A DNA stretch of 62,744 bases from Chthoniobacterales bacterium. Its GTDB lineage: Bacteria; Verrucomicrobiota; Verrucomicrobiia; Chthoniobacterales; UBA6821. Positions within the stretch are counted from its first letter, which is position 1. Every line of letters begins with the position of its first letter. Below the pieces are notes generated by a model. The model worked only from the letters and a program-made list of their open reading frames with translations, did no database searches and was not told the origin of the DNA. A program made the translations under genes and the position numbers. This document shows positions 50,042 to 59,000 of this stretch, in pieces. The stretch lies in contig JAPJNA010000046.1 in the NCBI GenBank assembly GCA_026461395.1, positions 1-62,744 of the forward strand. The letters run 5' to 3'.

Positions 50042-50512
50042 TTATAAAAACTTCACGGGCAGGAGATACTGCAGGATCCCCGATCCAAACTGGAGACGAG
50101 GTAGGTTCACCCCTAGAAGAGAGGCCTTGGCAACCTGAATAGACTCGCTCCGTTCCATCCCGATCAGCGAGGCACTCAGGGAACTTAAATCCGGTTCGTG
50201 CCCCACGATCATGACGGAATCAAGCTTTGCATAGGCTGATAGCTCGGCCAGGGCCACCTCGGGATTCATCCCGCAAGCGGCCCACGGAACTTCACTCAGA
50301 GGTGGTTTACCCAAAAGCTTTGCAACGATTTCCGCTGTTTCACGCGCACGAACGACGGGACTGGTGAGGATGATATCAGGTCTGAGGCACTGCTCTTTCA
50401 GGAAGCAACCAATCCGGCGCGCCTGCTTGAATCCTTTTTCCGTCAGACATCTGGAAAAGTCATCGAGACGATGAGGCTCAGCCTCGGCGTGTCGTATCAG
50501 ATGGAGAAGCAT
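50042..50512 (-). CDS. sixA: SixA-type phosphohistidine phosphatase
   Basis: A 156-residue single-domain histidine phosphatase. The RHG-type motif is LIRHAEAE at residues 5-12, with Arg, the phospho-accepting His and Glu. The second conserved part is TSPVVRARETAEIV, and the distal catalytic His lies in VGHEPDLSSL. SixA proteins dephosphorylate phosphohistidine on signalling or phosphotransfer proteins. The length matches SixA (161 in E. coli). It is on the minus strand below fabG with a spacer repeat between. Confidence 0.85.
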   Translation of the reverse strand: MLLHLIRHAEAEPHRLDDFSRCLTEKGFKQARRIGCFLKEQCLRPDIILTSPVVRARETAEIVAKLLGKPPLSEVPWAACGMNPEVALAELSAYAKLDSVMIVGHEPDLSSLSASLIGMERSESIQVAKASLLGVNLPRLQFGSGILQYLLPVKFL

Positions 50513-50520
50513 GAAGGGAA

Positions 50521-50556
50521 AGGGATGAAGGCTGAAGCCTGAGACCTGAAAGGATT
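50521..50556. repeat. GGCTGAAGCCTGAGACCTG spacer repeat
   Basis: A copy of the GCTGAAG/CCTGAAAC word family in the 66-base gap between sixA and fabG. A short GGCC-TTTC-GGCC hairpin follows at 50561-50572 but has no T tract. Confidence 0.5.
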
Positions 50557-50578
50557 AATGGGCCTTTCGGCCTTACAA

Positions 50579-51337
50579 TCACATCGACATGCCGCCGTCT
50601 ACCGCAAGGACCTGACCGGTAATATATCCGGCTGCAGGACTGCAGAGGAAAGCGACTGTGGAGGCGATATCCTCGGGCTGGCCGAAACGGGAAAGAGGAA
50701 TCTGCGCTAGGGCTCCCTTGCGGATCTCCTCGTTCAGGACTGCTGTCATGTCGGTCTCGATAAATCCAGGGGCCACCACATTGACCGTGATACCACGGCT
50801 GGCGACTTCCTTCGCGAGAGCCTTAGTAAGGCCGATCATGCCGGCCTTGCTGGCGGCGTAATTGGTCTGACCCGCAAGGCCCATGAGACCACTGACGGAA
50901 CTGATGTTGATGATACGTCCGGAGCGCTGCTTGATCATGGTACGCAGAACGGAGCGAACAAAGTTGAAGGCTCCCTTGAGATTGGTATCAAGAACGGCAT
51001 CCCATTCCTCAGAGGACATGCGCATGAGGAGATTGTCCCGGGTGATTCCCGCATTATTTACCAGAATGTCAGCACGGCCAAAGTCGGCTACAATCTGCTC
51101 TCCTACCTTCTGGACGGCATCGAAATCGGCTACATCGACGGCATAGGCGCGTGCAGATCCCGGACGGATTGCTTCAAGGGCAGCCGCGACCTTGGAGGAG
51201 TTTTCCTCACTTCGGCTTACGACAGCCACCTTGGCACCCGCCTCGACAAAATAACGGGCAATGGATTCACCAATGCCGCGTCCGGCTCCGGTGACAATGG
51301 CAACTTGATCCTGCAGTGGGTTGTTGATGGTGCTCAT
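50579..51337 (-). CDS. fabG: 3-oxoacyl-ACP reductase FabG
   Basis: A 252-residue short-chain dehydrogenase that reduces 3-oxoacyl-ACP in fatty acid synthesis. The NADPH motif TGAGRGIG, NNAG, catalytic Ser in INISSVSGLMG, YAASKAG (Tyr/Lys) and the PGFIETDMT loop are typical of FabG, as is the GYITGQVLAVDGGMSM end. No acpP or fabF lies adjacent. ATG 51337 (MSTINNP) is chosen; an in-frame start at 51364 adds nine residues unlike the family. Confidence 0.92.
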   Translation of the reverse strand: MSTINNPLQDQVAIVTGAGRGIGESIARYFVEAGAKVAVVSRSEENSSKVAAALEAIRPGSARAYAVDVADFDAVQKVGEQIVADFGRADILVNNAGITRDNLLMRMSSEEWDAVLDTNLKGAFNFVRSVLRTMIKQRSGRIINISSVSGLMGLAGQTNYAASKAGMIGLTKALAKEVASRGITVNVVAPGFIETDMTAVLNEEIRKGALAQIPLSRFGQPEDIASTVAFLCSPAAGYITGQVLAVDGGMSM

Positions 51338-51424
51338 AAATTCGAAATGAAAGGTGATAAGCAAATCACTTTACCCGAGAAGGGTCCTGCAGGAAATCGC
51401 TTTTTCCCTATGCAGGCAGAAGAG

Positions 51425-52669
51425 TTACACATGGGTAGAAGTAGCCTCCCTGAGTTTCGGCATGTGCCTCGAGAGTACAAACTGAGCCGCTCCCATAAGT
51501 CCGAGGATACCACCCACCACGGCGAAAGCTCCGAAAGCTCCCAAGCCGGCTGAGAAGGCGGCGCCAACAATGGTCTTGATGACAACCGAAACCGCATTCA
51601 CACCGAACTGGGAAGCGGAGGTAACACCGCCAGCATGTTCAAGCGGAGTAAGTTCCTGACGTTTTTTGGTCAGAGTCAAGCGGGCGCAGACATTGAACAA
51701 GGCAAAAAGGAACACCGCCACCGTCATAACCCAGAGATTTTCAGGCAACCAACCGATGGCCAGGATGAACGTTCCGACAGCCCCCAGAGCGACCCACTTC
51801 CCTCCGGAGTTTTTATGCTTTGTGAATGCATAAATCAGTGCTCCAACAACACCTCCGAGGGCAAAGGCGGCGCCGATCTGCCCAACAGAAGCTGACTTAT
51901 GAAGGAGCCCCTTGGCAAAGAAAGCACTCAGGAGCTTGCGTAGCGGGTAGATATTGAACGACATCAGGCCGAGGCAAGTGATCAGGAGCGGTCGGCGGGT
52001 GAAGATATATTTTATTCCAGCCCAAGAACCCCCGTGGGAGTGATGGACCGCTCCTTTGCTCATACCTCCGGTTTTCTTAGGAATGAAGAAGTAGGCCACT
52101 GAGGAGAGGACAAAGCCGACCGGTATCAAGATATGAGGAACGATCTTCCCTCCCCACATCATCAACCCGCCAAGAATAAGCGGCCCAGCGACTCCACCGA
52201 TATCAAAGGTGAGTTCGTAGCGTGAATTGATCCTGTCGAGTTGCTCAGCACGATGCTGTGCAAGTTCAAGCGGAACCGTGTGAACTGATGTATCAACAAA
52301 GCCCCTGATCAAGGCCTCCAATGTGTAGCAACCCATCGCCCACCAGAGACTCAGAAAACCGCAGAGCATCGAAATGGGTACTCCAGCTAAAGCAACGGCC
52401 CTCAGGAAGGTGGCAACCACAAGCACACGTCGGGCTCCGAATTTCTCTGTAGGCCAGCCTCCGATATAAGTACCAAGCATGTGAATTCCGGTATCAAAAG
52501 CGGAGAAAAATGCCGCGCCGCCGAGTGAACCGGAAAGCTTCGCCAGCAGTAGAGGTTGTGCCAGATGCAGGGCGCTATCGACCAACTGGGTCAGGAAGAC
52601 ACCACCAAGAAACCCGCGCAAACGGATCGGGTACTGGGGTTCCTGATGAGTTGCCACGTTCAATTCCAT
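51425..52669 (-). CDS. Major facilitator superfamily transporter
   Basis: A 414-residue membrane protein with about twelve hydrophobic segments in two halves. The loop between helices 2 and 3 reads GGWPTEKFGARRVL, the MFS motif A pattern. The substrate is unknown. The ATG at 52669 overlaps the end of the phosphatase gene by 10 bases; the longer open frame lies inside that gene and is not used. The position behind a PPP phosphatase gives no functional hint. Confidence 0.82.
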   Translation of the reverse strand: MELNVATHQEPQYPIRLRGFLGGVFLTQLVDSALHLAQPLLLAKLSGSLGGAAFFSAFDTGIHMLGTYIGGWPTEKFGARRVLVVATFLRAVALAGVPISMLCGFLSLWWAMGCYTLEALIRGFVDTSVHTVPLELAQHRAEQLDRINSRYELTFDIGGVAGPLILGGLMMWGGKIVPHILIPVGFVLSSVAYFFIPKKTGGMSKGAVHHSHGGSWAGIKYIFTRRPLLITCLGLMSFNIYPLRKLLSAFFAKGLLHKSASVGQIGAAFALGGVVGALIYAFTKHKNSGGKWVALGAVGTFILAIGWLPENLWVMTVAVFLFALFNVCARLTLTKKRQELTPLEHAGGVTSASQFGVNAVSVVIKTIVGAAFSAGLGAFGAFAVVGGILGLMGAAQFVLSRHMPKLREATSTHV

Positions 52670-53343
52670 GCGGCGTGCTTTTGATATTCCTGTGTAGCCG
52701 GGACACTGATGATTCGTCTCTCGGGCAGAATGAGTGCGGTGAGAGCACCTCCGTAGACACATCCAGTGTCGAGACCGATGGCATTCGGACGCATCATCGG
52801 ATCACGCTTGGCCCAGTGGCCAAAGACAATGAGCTGCTCCTTCTTGTAGTCCTCGTACCATGGGACATGCATCCCATCGGGAACTCGGATGGTTATGAGG
52901 TCGCGAGGCGACTGCTGGCGCAGTTCGGAGATACGGGGATCGAGCCCAGCATGGACGACCAAGAACCCCTCCCCCTCCAAATAGAGCGGCCATGAACGGA
53001 TGAAATCCATAGCCTCATTGTACGAATCGCCCAGCTGACTTAACATCTCCCAGTCAGAGGAACCCTTTGCCGGTTTATCCCCAGCAAGCCAGCGGGTAAG
53101 AAGCCGCTGCTCGTGATTCCCCATCACGCACCGCACATTCGGAGTCTCCATCGCCCAACGGAGAACGGAGGCGCTGTCGGGGCCTTTTCGGACCAAATCA
53201 CCGACCGCGATAATCTCGTCATCCTCAGTAGCGACGACGGCTTCGAGTAGACTCCGAAGTTCCTTTATACAGCCATGAATGTCACCGATCACGATTGTCC
53301 TGCGGACTCTTGGAGCGGAGGGAGTTGGCATGGGGGAGGTCAT
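52660..53343 (-). CDS. PPP-family metallophosphatase (serine/threonine phosphatase-like)
   Basis: A 227-residue calcineurin-type phosphatase. The three metal and phosphate motifs are present in order: GDIHGC near residue 20, GDLVRKGPDS near residue 50 and GNHEQR near residue 80, with later His residues in VVHAGLDP and FGHWAKRDP. The layout matches bacterial PP1-like or diadenosine-tetraphosphatase-like enzymes; choice of substrate is open. ATG 53343 precedes a short leader before the domain. The frame continues upstream to 53610 but through sequence with no homology. Confidence 0.85.
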   Translation of the reverse strand: MTSPMPTPSAPRVRRTIVIGDIHGCIKELRSLLEAVVATEDDEIIAVGDLVRKGPDSASVLRWAMETPNVRCVMGNHEQRLLTRWLAGDKPAKGSSDWEMLSQLGDSYNEAMDFIRSWPLYLEGEGFLVVHAGLDPRISELRQQSPRDLITIRVPDGMHVPWYEDYKKEQLIVFGHWAKRDPMMRPNAIGLDTGCVYGGALTALILPERRIISVPATQEYQKHAAWN

Positions 53344-53659
53344 GGTCGGAAGATCGGCCCGGAAGAGATATCGGTATGCCGTGCATAAGTCAAAGCGGCT
53401 GGAATGATGAATCCTGCAAGGAGACTCTTCGTATAAACTGGACGCGGAGAATGAAACTGGAGCACCGAAAACTCCGGTTGCCAGTAAAGTTACCATCGTT
53501 GCGAGAACGACTAAGAGGCAGAGGCAGAGGCAGAGGCCACCGGAGGAATGCAGATTGTCATGTAAGCAATCAATTCGCCCCCTCAGACCCTCTTTAATAT
53601 AATGCAACAAATCTTAGACTTATACTGGGTATTTCGTTGAGGTGTGCTAGTTTACGTTC

Positions 53660-55204
53660 ATGACACTTCACGTAAAAAAAGGCACCGACTGGAAATCCGT
53701 TTACGCTCAGGCTAGATCGTTAGCGCCAGAAGCCTTTGAGGCGGATCGCATCAACAACCTGATTATGGGTGAATGGGCTTCCGTTGGAACGTCCTCAACC
53801 CACGTGAATCCGGTAGACCAAATGCCGATTGAAGGTCCGCCTAAGATAGACCACCAAACCGCTCTCGATGCCGTAGCTGCGGCTGCCCGCCAGCACAAGG
53901 CCTGGGGTTTAGTGAATCTTGACGAGCGCAAGGCACGGGTGAATGCTGGATTGGTGGGACTTCGCGAGGCTCGCGACACAATTGCCCTGTTGCTGGCTTG
54001 GGAGATTGGGAAACCGTGGAAACTGGCGTGTGCCGACATCGACCGCTGTATCGACGGAGTGGATTGGTACCTGACCCAAATTGACCGTCAGCTTGAGGGT
54101 CGTTCACCACTACGTGGGCCGATTTCCAATATTGCGTCATGGAACTACCCCATGAGTGTTCTCGTTCACGCAGAATTGGTCCAAGCGCTGGCCGGAAACG
54201 CGGTCATCGCGAAAACACCCTCACAGGGAGGATTTCACTCACTCACTCTTGCCCACGCAATGATGGCCCGAGCTGGCTTGCCCGTGACTCTTGTGAGTGG
54301 CGTTGGTGCCGAGTTGAGCGACGCACTGGTCTCTTCGCCTGAGCTTGGTGCCTTTGCCTTTGTTGGCGGAAGGTCAAATGGCCGGGCCACACTCGAACGC
54401 CTTGCCGATTTCAACAAGCGTCACATCTTGGAACAAGAGGGTTTGAACGCTTGGGGGGTTTGGGATTTCAGCAAATGGGATAACCTCGCTCCCCTCATTC
54501 GCAAAGGCTTCGAGTATGCGAAACAACGATGCACCGCCTACCCTCGGTATGTCGTTCAGCGACGACTTTTCCCAGCTTTTCTCGAGATGTACATGCCTAT
54601 CGTGAAAGGGCTGAGGTTCGGCCACCCATTGGCGGTAGAGAATGACCATGACGAACTTCCAGACCTCGAGTTCGGTCCAGTGATTCACAAGACCAAGGCG
54701 GACCAGCTGCGCGCTCAGTTCAATGAGGCTATCAACACGGGAGGAATCCCTCTCTATAATGGAAACCTCGACCACGGTCGATTTATACCGGGGCAAGACA
54801 CTTCAGCCTATGTCGCGCCTGCCACAGTCCTCGAACCACCTCGGGCGTGGTCGCTGCACCACTCAGAACCGTTCGGCCCAATCGATTCGATTGTTCTGGT
54901 GGATACCGAGGCTGAATTCATTGCCGCGATGAACGTGTCAAATGGAAATCTCGTTTCTTCCGTGGCTACCGATGACATGGTTTTCGCGAAGCGCGTGCGC
55001 GAAGAAATATCGGCCTTTAAATTTGGCGTCAACGTACCCAGGTCCCGGGGAGATCGTGACGAGGTGTTCGGAGGGCTTGGTGCGTCGTGGCGCGGCGCAT
55101 TCGTCGGCGGAGACTTGCTCGTGGATGCTATCACAGATGGCGAGAGGCCCATTTACGGAAACTTCAAGGGCGCATCTCGATTCCCCGAAGGACTCGACCT
55201 CTGA
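53660..55204 (+). CDS. Aldehyde dehydrogenase family protein
   Basis: A 514-residue NAD(P)-dependent aldehyde dehydrogenase. ISNIASWNYPMSVLVHAELVQALAGNAVIAKTP is the cofactor-binding stretch, the general-base Glu is in ILEQEGLNAWGV (near 258) and the catalytic Cys in QRCTAYPRYVV (near 291). Other landmarks are DLEFGPVIH and EPFGPI. The first 40 residues are atypical. The substrate is unknown. It stands alone, divergent from the phosphatase gene and convergent with rlmN. Among its neighbours it is a functional outlier, and lateral transfer is possible but not shown. Confidence 0.88.
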   Translation: MTLHVKKGTDWKSVYAQARSLAPEAFEADRINNLIMGEWASVGTSSTHVNPVDQMPIEGPPKIDHQTALDAVAAAARQHKAWGLVNLDERKARVNAGLVGLREARDTIALLLAWEIGKPWKLACADIDRCIDGVDWYLTQIDRQLEGRSPLRGPISNIASWNYPMSVLVHAELVQALAGNAVIAKTPSQGGFHSLTLAHAMMARAGLPVTLVSGVGAELSDALVSSPELGAFAFVGGRSNGRATLERLADFNKRHILEQEGLNAWGVWDFSKWDNLAPLIRKGFEYAKQRCTAYPRYVVQRRLFPAFLEMYMPIVKGLRFGHPLAVENDHDELPDLEFGPVIHKTKADQLRAQFNEAINTGGIPLYNGNLDHGRFIPGQDTSAYVAPATVLEPPRAWSLHHSEPFGPIDSIVLVDTEAEFIAAMNVSNGNLVSSVATDDMVFAKRVREEISAFKFGVNVPRSRGDRDEVFGGLGASWRGAFVGGDLLVDAITDGERPIYGNFKGASRFPEGLDL

Positions 55205-55298
55205 GGATTTCGCTAGTTTGGTTGACCGATGGGAAGGTCCTCGGTCCCAAGAGCCTACATGAGCTCATTGAGAAAAACCTCCGAACTGGTCTTGGAGA

Positions 55299-56384
55299 TC
55301 AATCCTCCTTGAGTGAAGTAGCAATCCTCCGTCTGAGTTGTCCGCAAGCGGCGTCGATATCGTGTCCTTTCTCGCGGCGAATGGTAGCGGCAATTCCGCG
55401 GTTACGCAGGATAGAAAGGAACTCCTCCTGAACTGGCTCGGAGGGGCGTTTCCAAGGTAGACCCTCGACGGTGTTGTAGGGAATGAGGTTGATCTTGGCA
55501 CGGAGACCCCTCGCCCTCTCTGCAAGGAGCTTGGCCTCGGTGGGAGCGTCGTTTACCCCCTCGATCAGGATGTACTCAAAGGTGATCATCTGTTTCTTGC
55601 GTTCGCTGTAGTAGGCGCAGGCCTCCATCAACTCGGCGACGGGGTATTTCTGATTCACCGGCATGATTTCGCTGCGGACAGAATCGCTCGCCCCGTGCAA
55701 TGAGATGGCCAGTCTTATCTGGAGGGACTGATCCGCGAGTTCTCGGATTTGGGGAACAAGACCGCTGGTGGAGACGGTCATCTTGCGTGCACCCAAGCCC
55801 ACTCCCCAGGGAGCGTTCAGGATAGAGACAGCCTTGAGCCAGTTCTTATAATTGGCCATCGGTTCCCCCATTCCCATAAAAACCAGATTATTGATGCGCT
55901 CTCCGGATATCTTCTCCGCGAGCAAAACTTGGGCGACGATCTCGTCGGTACTCAGGTGACGCTTCCATCCGTCGAGCCCGCTGGCGCAGAACTTGCATCC
56001 GTAAGCGCATCCGACCTGTGACGAAACGCAGAGGGTTCGACGGTCGGATTCCTCTCCATAGAGTGCTGGCGAGGCAGGGATCAGAACGGTTTCGATGAGC
56101 TCCCCGTCGTGGAGACGCAGAAGGAATTTGCGCGTCGTATCCTCCGAACCACTAACTGTCACTACTCCGGGAATGCGGATGGGATGTTTTTCGGCAAGTG
56201 CCGAGCGCAGAACCGCAGGGAGATTCTTCATGGCCTCCCAGGACTCGACGCGCTTCTCCCTCTCATACGCCCACTCCATGATCTGCTTGGCCCGGTAGGC
56301 AGGCTGCTCCAGCGCGGTCAGGCTCTCCTCAAGATCCTCCAGTGTGAGGGCATGAAGCGGAATGGGTACAACAGGTTCGGGCAT
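55299..56384 (-). CDS. rlmN: 23S rRNA (adenine2503-C2)-methyltransferase RlmN
   Basis: A 361-residue radical SAM methylase that modifies A2503 of 23S rRNA and some tRNAs at A37. The cluster motif CAYGCKFCASG is near residue 117, preceded by SRRTLCVSSQVG. NLVFMGMGEPMANY, the TVSTSGLVP stretch, ISLHGASD and the C-terminal RREKGHDIDAACGQLR (with the catalytic Cys) are all present. It is convergent with the aldehyde dehydrogenase and divergent from rpsA with a 160-base gap. Confidence 0.95.
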   Translation of the reverse strand: MPEPVVPIPLHALTLEDLEESLTALEQPAYRAKQIMEWAYEREKRVESWEAMKNLPAVLRSALAEKHPIRIPGVVTVSGSEDTTRKFLLRLHDGELIETVLIPASPALYGEESDRRTLCVSSQVGCAYGCKFCASGLDGWKRHLSTDEIVAQVLLAEKISGERINNLVFMGMGEPMANYKNWLKAVSILNAPWGVGLGARKMTVSTSGLVPQIRELADQSLQIRLAISLHGASDSVRSEIMPVNQKYPVAELMEACAYYSERKKQMITFEYILIEGVNDAPTEAKLLAERARGLRAKINLIPYNTVEGLPWKRPSEPVQEEFLSILRNRGIAATIRREKGHDIDAACGQLRRRIATSLKED

Positions 56385-56544
56385 GATCGGGTTTTTTCGA
56401 AAAAGGCAGAACTAAAGTGTGAGAGAAATTCATTGCCCTGCAAGCAGGGATTGCTACTATTTTCTGCTCTTCTGCCGTCACTTAAAAGGAGTCGCGGTAG
56501 GAGGGATTGGCAACAATCTCTCCGTAGAAGTTATTCAATACATC

Positions 56545-58236
56545 ATGACAACAACAATCGCTGAACTTCAGCAACTCATCGCAGCCTCGGTTAAGAACTA
56601 CCGCGAAGGCAGCATCGTCAAGGGCCACATCCTCGAGAAGCGTCCCAAGGAATTCCTCATCGACATCGGCTACAAATCCGAGGGTGTCGTTTCCGCATCG
56701 GAGTTCGAAAATCCCGAGGAGATCCAGGTCGGTGACGAGGTCGAGGTGCTCCTCGAGCGTCTCGAAAACGACCTCGGCATGGTCATCCTCTCCCGCCTGA
56801 AAGCTTCCCAGCGTCAGAACTGGTCGAAGATCGTCAAACTCTTCGAGGCAGAGGGCATCATCAAGGGCCGCGTCAAATCAGTCGTCAAGGGCGGTCTCAT
56901 CGTCAATGTCGGCGTCGAGGCTTTCCTCCCCGCCTCCCAGGTGGACATCAATCCTCCCAAGGATCTCACCCAGTTTGTCGGCAACACCTACGACTTCAAG
57001 ATCGTCAAGCTTAACGAGGACCGCAAGAACGTCGTTCTCAGCCGTCGTGAACTGATCGAGGCTGAGCGCAGTGAGCGCCGCCAGCAATTCCTCGGCACCA
57101 TGAGCGCTGGAGACAAGGTCGAGGGTACCGTCAAGAACATCACGGACTTCGGGGCTTTCCTCGATCTCGATGGCATCGACGGACTCCTCCACATCACCGA
57201 TATGTCCTGGGCCCGTCTCACTCATCCGAGCGAGGCCGTCAAGCCCGGCGACCGCCTCACGGTTGTCGTCCTGGAAATCAACAAGGACAAGGAGCGCATC
57301 TCCCTTGGCCTCAAGCAGCTTCAGTCCAATCCTTGGGATCGTCTCGAAGAGCGCTTCCCGATCGGCCAGAAGATCAAGGGCAAGGTCACCAATCTCATGC
57401 CTTACGGCGCCTTCATTCAGATCGAAGAAGGCATCGAGGGACTCATTCACGTCTCGGAGCTCTCCTGGACCAAGCGTATCACCCGTCCTTCCGACGTCCT
57501 TACCCTTGGTCAGGACATCGAGGCCGTAGTGCTCGGAGTCAACAAGGAGGATCAGAAGATCTCCCTTGGCGTCCGTCAGCTCGAGCCGAATCCTTGGGAC
57601 GAGATCGAACAGCGTTATGTCATCGGCAAGCAGGTTCGCGGCCAGGTCCGCAACATGACCGCCTACGGCGCCTTCGTGGAGCTTGAGGAAGGTATCGACG
57701 GCATGGTGCACGTCTCCGATCTCAGCTGGAACAAGAAGATCAACCACCCGAGCGAAGTCCTCAAGAAGGGCGACGAGGTGGATGCAGTCGTCATCGACAT
57801 CGACAAGGCCAACCAGCGTATCAGCCTCGGCGTTAAGCAGCTCGAGGCCGATCCCTGGAAGGAGATCGAGGGTAAGTTCAAGGTTGGCGACGTCGTCAAG
57901 GGAACCGTCTCCAAGATCGCCAATTTCGGCGCCTTCATCGAGCTCCCCGGAGCCATCGACGGACTCGTTCACATCTCTCAGATCACCGAGGATCGTGTCG
58001 AGAAGGTCAAGGATGTCCTCAAAGTCGGCCAGGAAGTCGAGGCCCGCGTTATCAAGATCGACAAGACCGAGCGTCGTCTCGGCCTCTCGATCAAAGCAAC
58101 CGGTTACAGCGAGGAAGCACTCCGCAAGGAGAGCGAGGCCCTCGAGTCCGTAAAGAGCGGCGAGGATATGGTCAGCTTCGGTGCAGCCCTCATGGCAGCC
58201 GAGGAAGAGTATCGTCCCGGTCAAGGCAGCAAGTAA
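56545..58236 (+). CDS. rpsA: 30S ribosomal protein S1
   Basis: A 563-residue protein with six S1/OB repeats (about 18-88, 105-171, 190-260, 275-346, 362-433 and 449-520), each with the pattern GxVxxxxxxGAFVxLxxGxxGLxHxS. S1 delivers structured or Shine-Dalgarno-poor mRNAs to the 30S subunit, in keeping with the many leaders in this window that lack a Shine-Dalgarno site. The long frame upstream to 56419 has no homology; ATG 56545 (MTTTIAELQQ) is used. Codon use is strongly C-ending, as expected for a highly expressed gene. A glutaredoxin gene follows by 18 bases. Confidence 0.96.
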   Translation: MTTTIAELQQLIAASVKNYREGSIVKGHILEKRPKEFLIDIGYKSEGVVSASEFENPEEIQVGDEVEVLLERLENDLGMVILSRLKASQRQNWSKIVKLFEAEGIIKGRVKSVVKGGLIVNVGVEAFLPASQVDINPPKDLTQFVGNTYDFKIVKLNEDRKNVVLSRRELIEAERSERRQQFLGTMSAGDKVEGTVKNITDFGAFLDLDGIDGLLHITDMSWARLTHPSEAVKPGDRLTVVVLEINKDKERISLGLKQLQSNPWDRLEERFPIGQKIKGKVTNLMPYGAFIQIEEGIEGLIHVSELSWTKRITRPSDVLTLGQDIEAVVLGVNKEDQKISLGVRQLEPNPWDEIEQRYVIGKQVRGQVRNMTAYGAFVELEEGIDGMVHVSDLSWNKKINHPSEVLKKGDEVDAVVIDIDKANQRISLGVKQLEADPWKEIEGKFKVGDVVKGTVSKIANFGAFIELPGAIDGLVHISQITEDRVEKVKDVLKVGQEVEARVIKIDKTERRLGLSIKATGYSEEALRKESEALESVKSGEDMVSFGAALMAAEEEYRPGQGSK

Positions 58237-58254
58237 CCCTTCGCTAACCACACC

Positions 58255-58617
58255 ATGTCACAGCCAGAAATCACTGCCTACCTCAAGACCTCCTGCGGTT
58301 GGAGCAAGGGAGTACGTGCCATCATGGACAAGTATTCCCTTCCCTACACAGAGAAGGACATCATCCAGAATCCGGCCTTCCGGTTCGAGATGGAGCAGCG
58401 CAGCGGCCAGTCGCTCTCCCCCTGCGTGGAGATCAACGGGGTCATGCTGCCCGACATCAGTGGTGAGGAAGTCGAACGCTACATGCTCGAGAAGGGGCTT
58501 GTATCAGCTAACGAGGTGAAGACCGACGTGCCGCTGAATGCCGCCTGCTCGGATGCAGAACACGCTGCGATGGCTCAGGGCCAGGGCCTGGGCCAAGGAA
58601 TCAAGATGAACCTCTGA
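58255..58617 (+). CDS. Glutaredoxin-like protein
   Basis: A 120-residue thioredoxin-fold protein. The active site is CGWS (one Cys, near residues 14-17), so it is monothiol. The cis-Pro segment is SPCVEINGVMLPD, with a further Cys, and the glutathione-contacting DISGEEVERYM follows. A Gly/Gln-rich tail (about 95-120) extends beyond the domain. It may glutathionylate or carry Fe-S clusters. It starts at ATG 58255 in the context ACCACACC-ATG and shares a transcript with rpsA, ended by the terminator below. Confidence 0.82.
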   Translation: MSQPEITAYLKTSCGWSKGVRAIMDKYSLPYTEKDIIQNPAFRFEMEQRSGQSLSPCVEINGVMLPDISGEEVERYMLEKGLVSANEVKTDVPLNAACSDAEHAAMAQGQGLGQGIKMNL

Positions 58618-58638
58618 GGTTTTCAATAACTCAACAAG

Positions 58639-58671
58639 AAGGCCGCACTCGGAAGGGTGCGGCCTTTTTCT
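58639..58671 (+). terminator. Rho-independent terminator of rpsA-glutaredoxin
   Basis: GGCCGCAC (58641-58648) pairs with GTGCGGCC (58657-58664) around an 8-base loop, followed by TTTTTCTTT. It lies 22 bases after the glutaredoxin stop. Confidence 0.93.
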
Positions 58672-59000
58672 TTGGCAGAAACTGAAGGTTCTCGCGCAGA
58701 GGCGCAGAGGCGCGGAAATCGAGAAATTCATAGCTTCCTATTAACCCGAATGATGTGGGGCTGATCATTTCTAAACCTATCTAATGGATCTGTGAGGCTC
58801 ATAACCTTAGCACCTTAAGCGATCTATGCGACCTCCCTACCTCCGAGTGAGACTTCTCCTTCTATTTCCTTATGAAGATCTGTGAAACACTCGCGCCCCC
58901 TCGGATCATCTTTGAATCACAAAAGGGGAATGCGCATCAGAGCAATCTGGTCCCCTGTGCATTCTGTGCATCTTGTGGCCATGACTCAGATTAACCCGTT
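58672..59000. other. Gene-free spacer with one CGCAGAGG repeat
   Basis: A repeat copy (CTCGCGCAGAGGCGCAGAGG) lies at 58691-58715. The remaining 280 bases are wordy A/T-richer text (for example CTTAGCACCTTAAGCGATC near 58806) without any convincing reading frame, RNA or terminator. It separates convergent genes. Confidence 0.6.

Noticed and set aside
52670-53610. Extended N-termini for the MFS transporter and the PPP phosphatase
   Set aside because: The upstream parts overlap other genes or lack homology; the inner ATGs at 52669 and 53343 fit family lengths.
55205-55298. A protein-like stretch between the aldehyde dehydrogenase and rlmN
   Set aside because: A short readable segment exists in one frame but has no start, is under 35 codons before entering rlmN antisense, and matches nothing I know.
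56878-58251. A 457-codon open frame antisense to rpsA
   Set aside because: It is a mirror of strongly biased codon use in rpsA, is Leu/Asp/Glu repetitive and has no plausible domain; S1 on the plus strand is certain.
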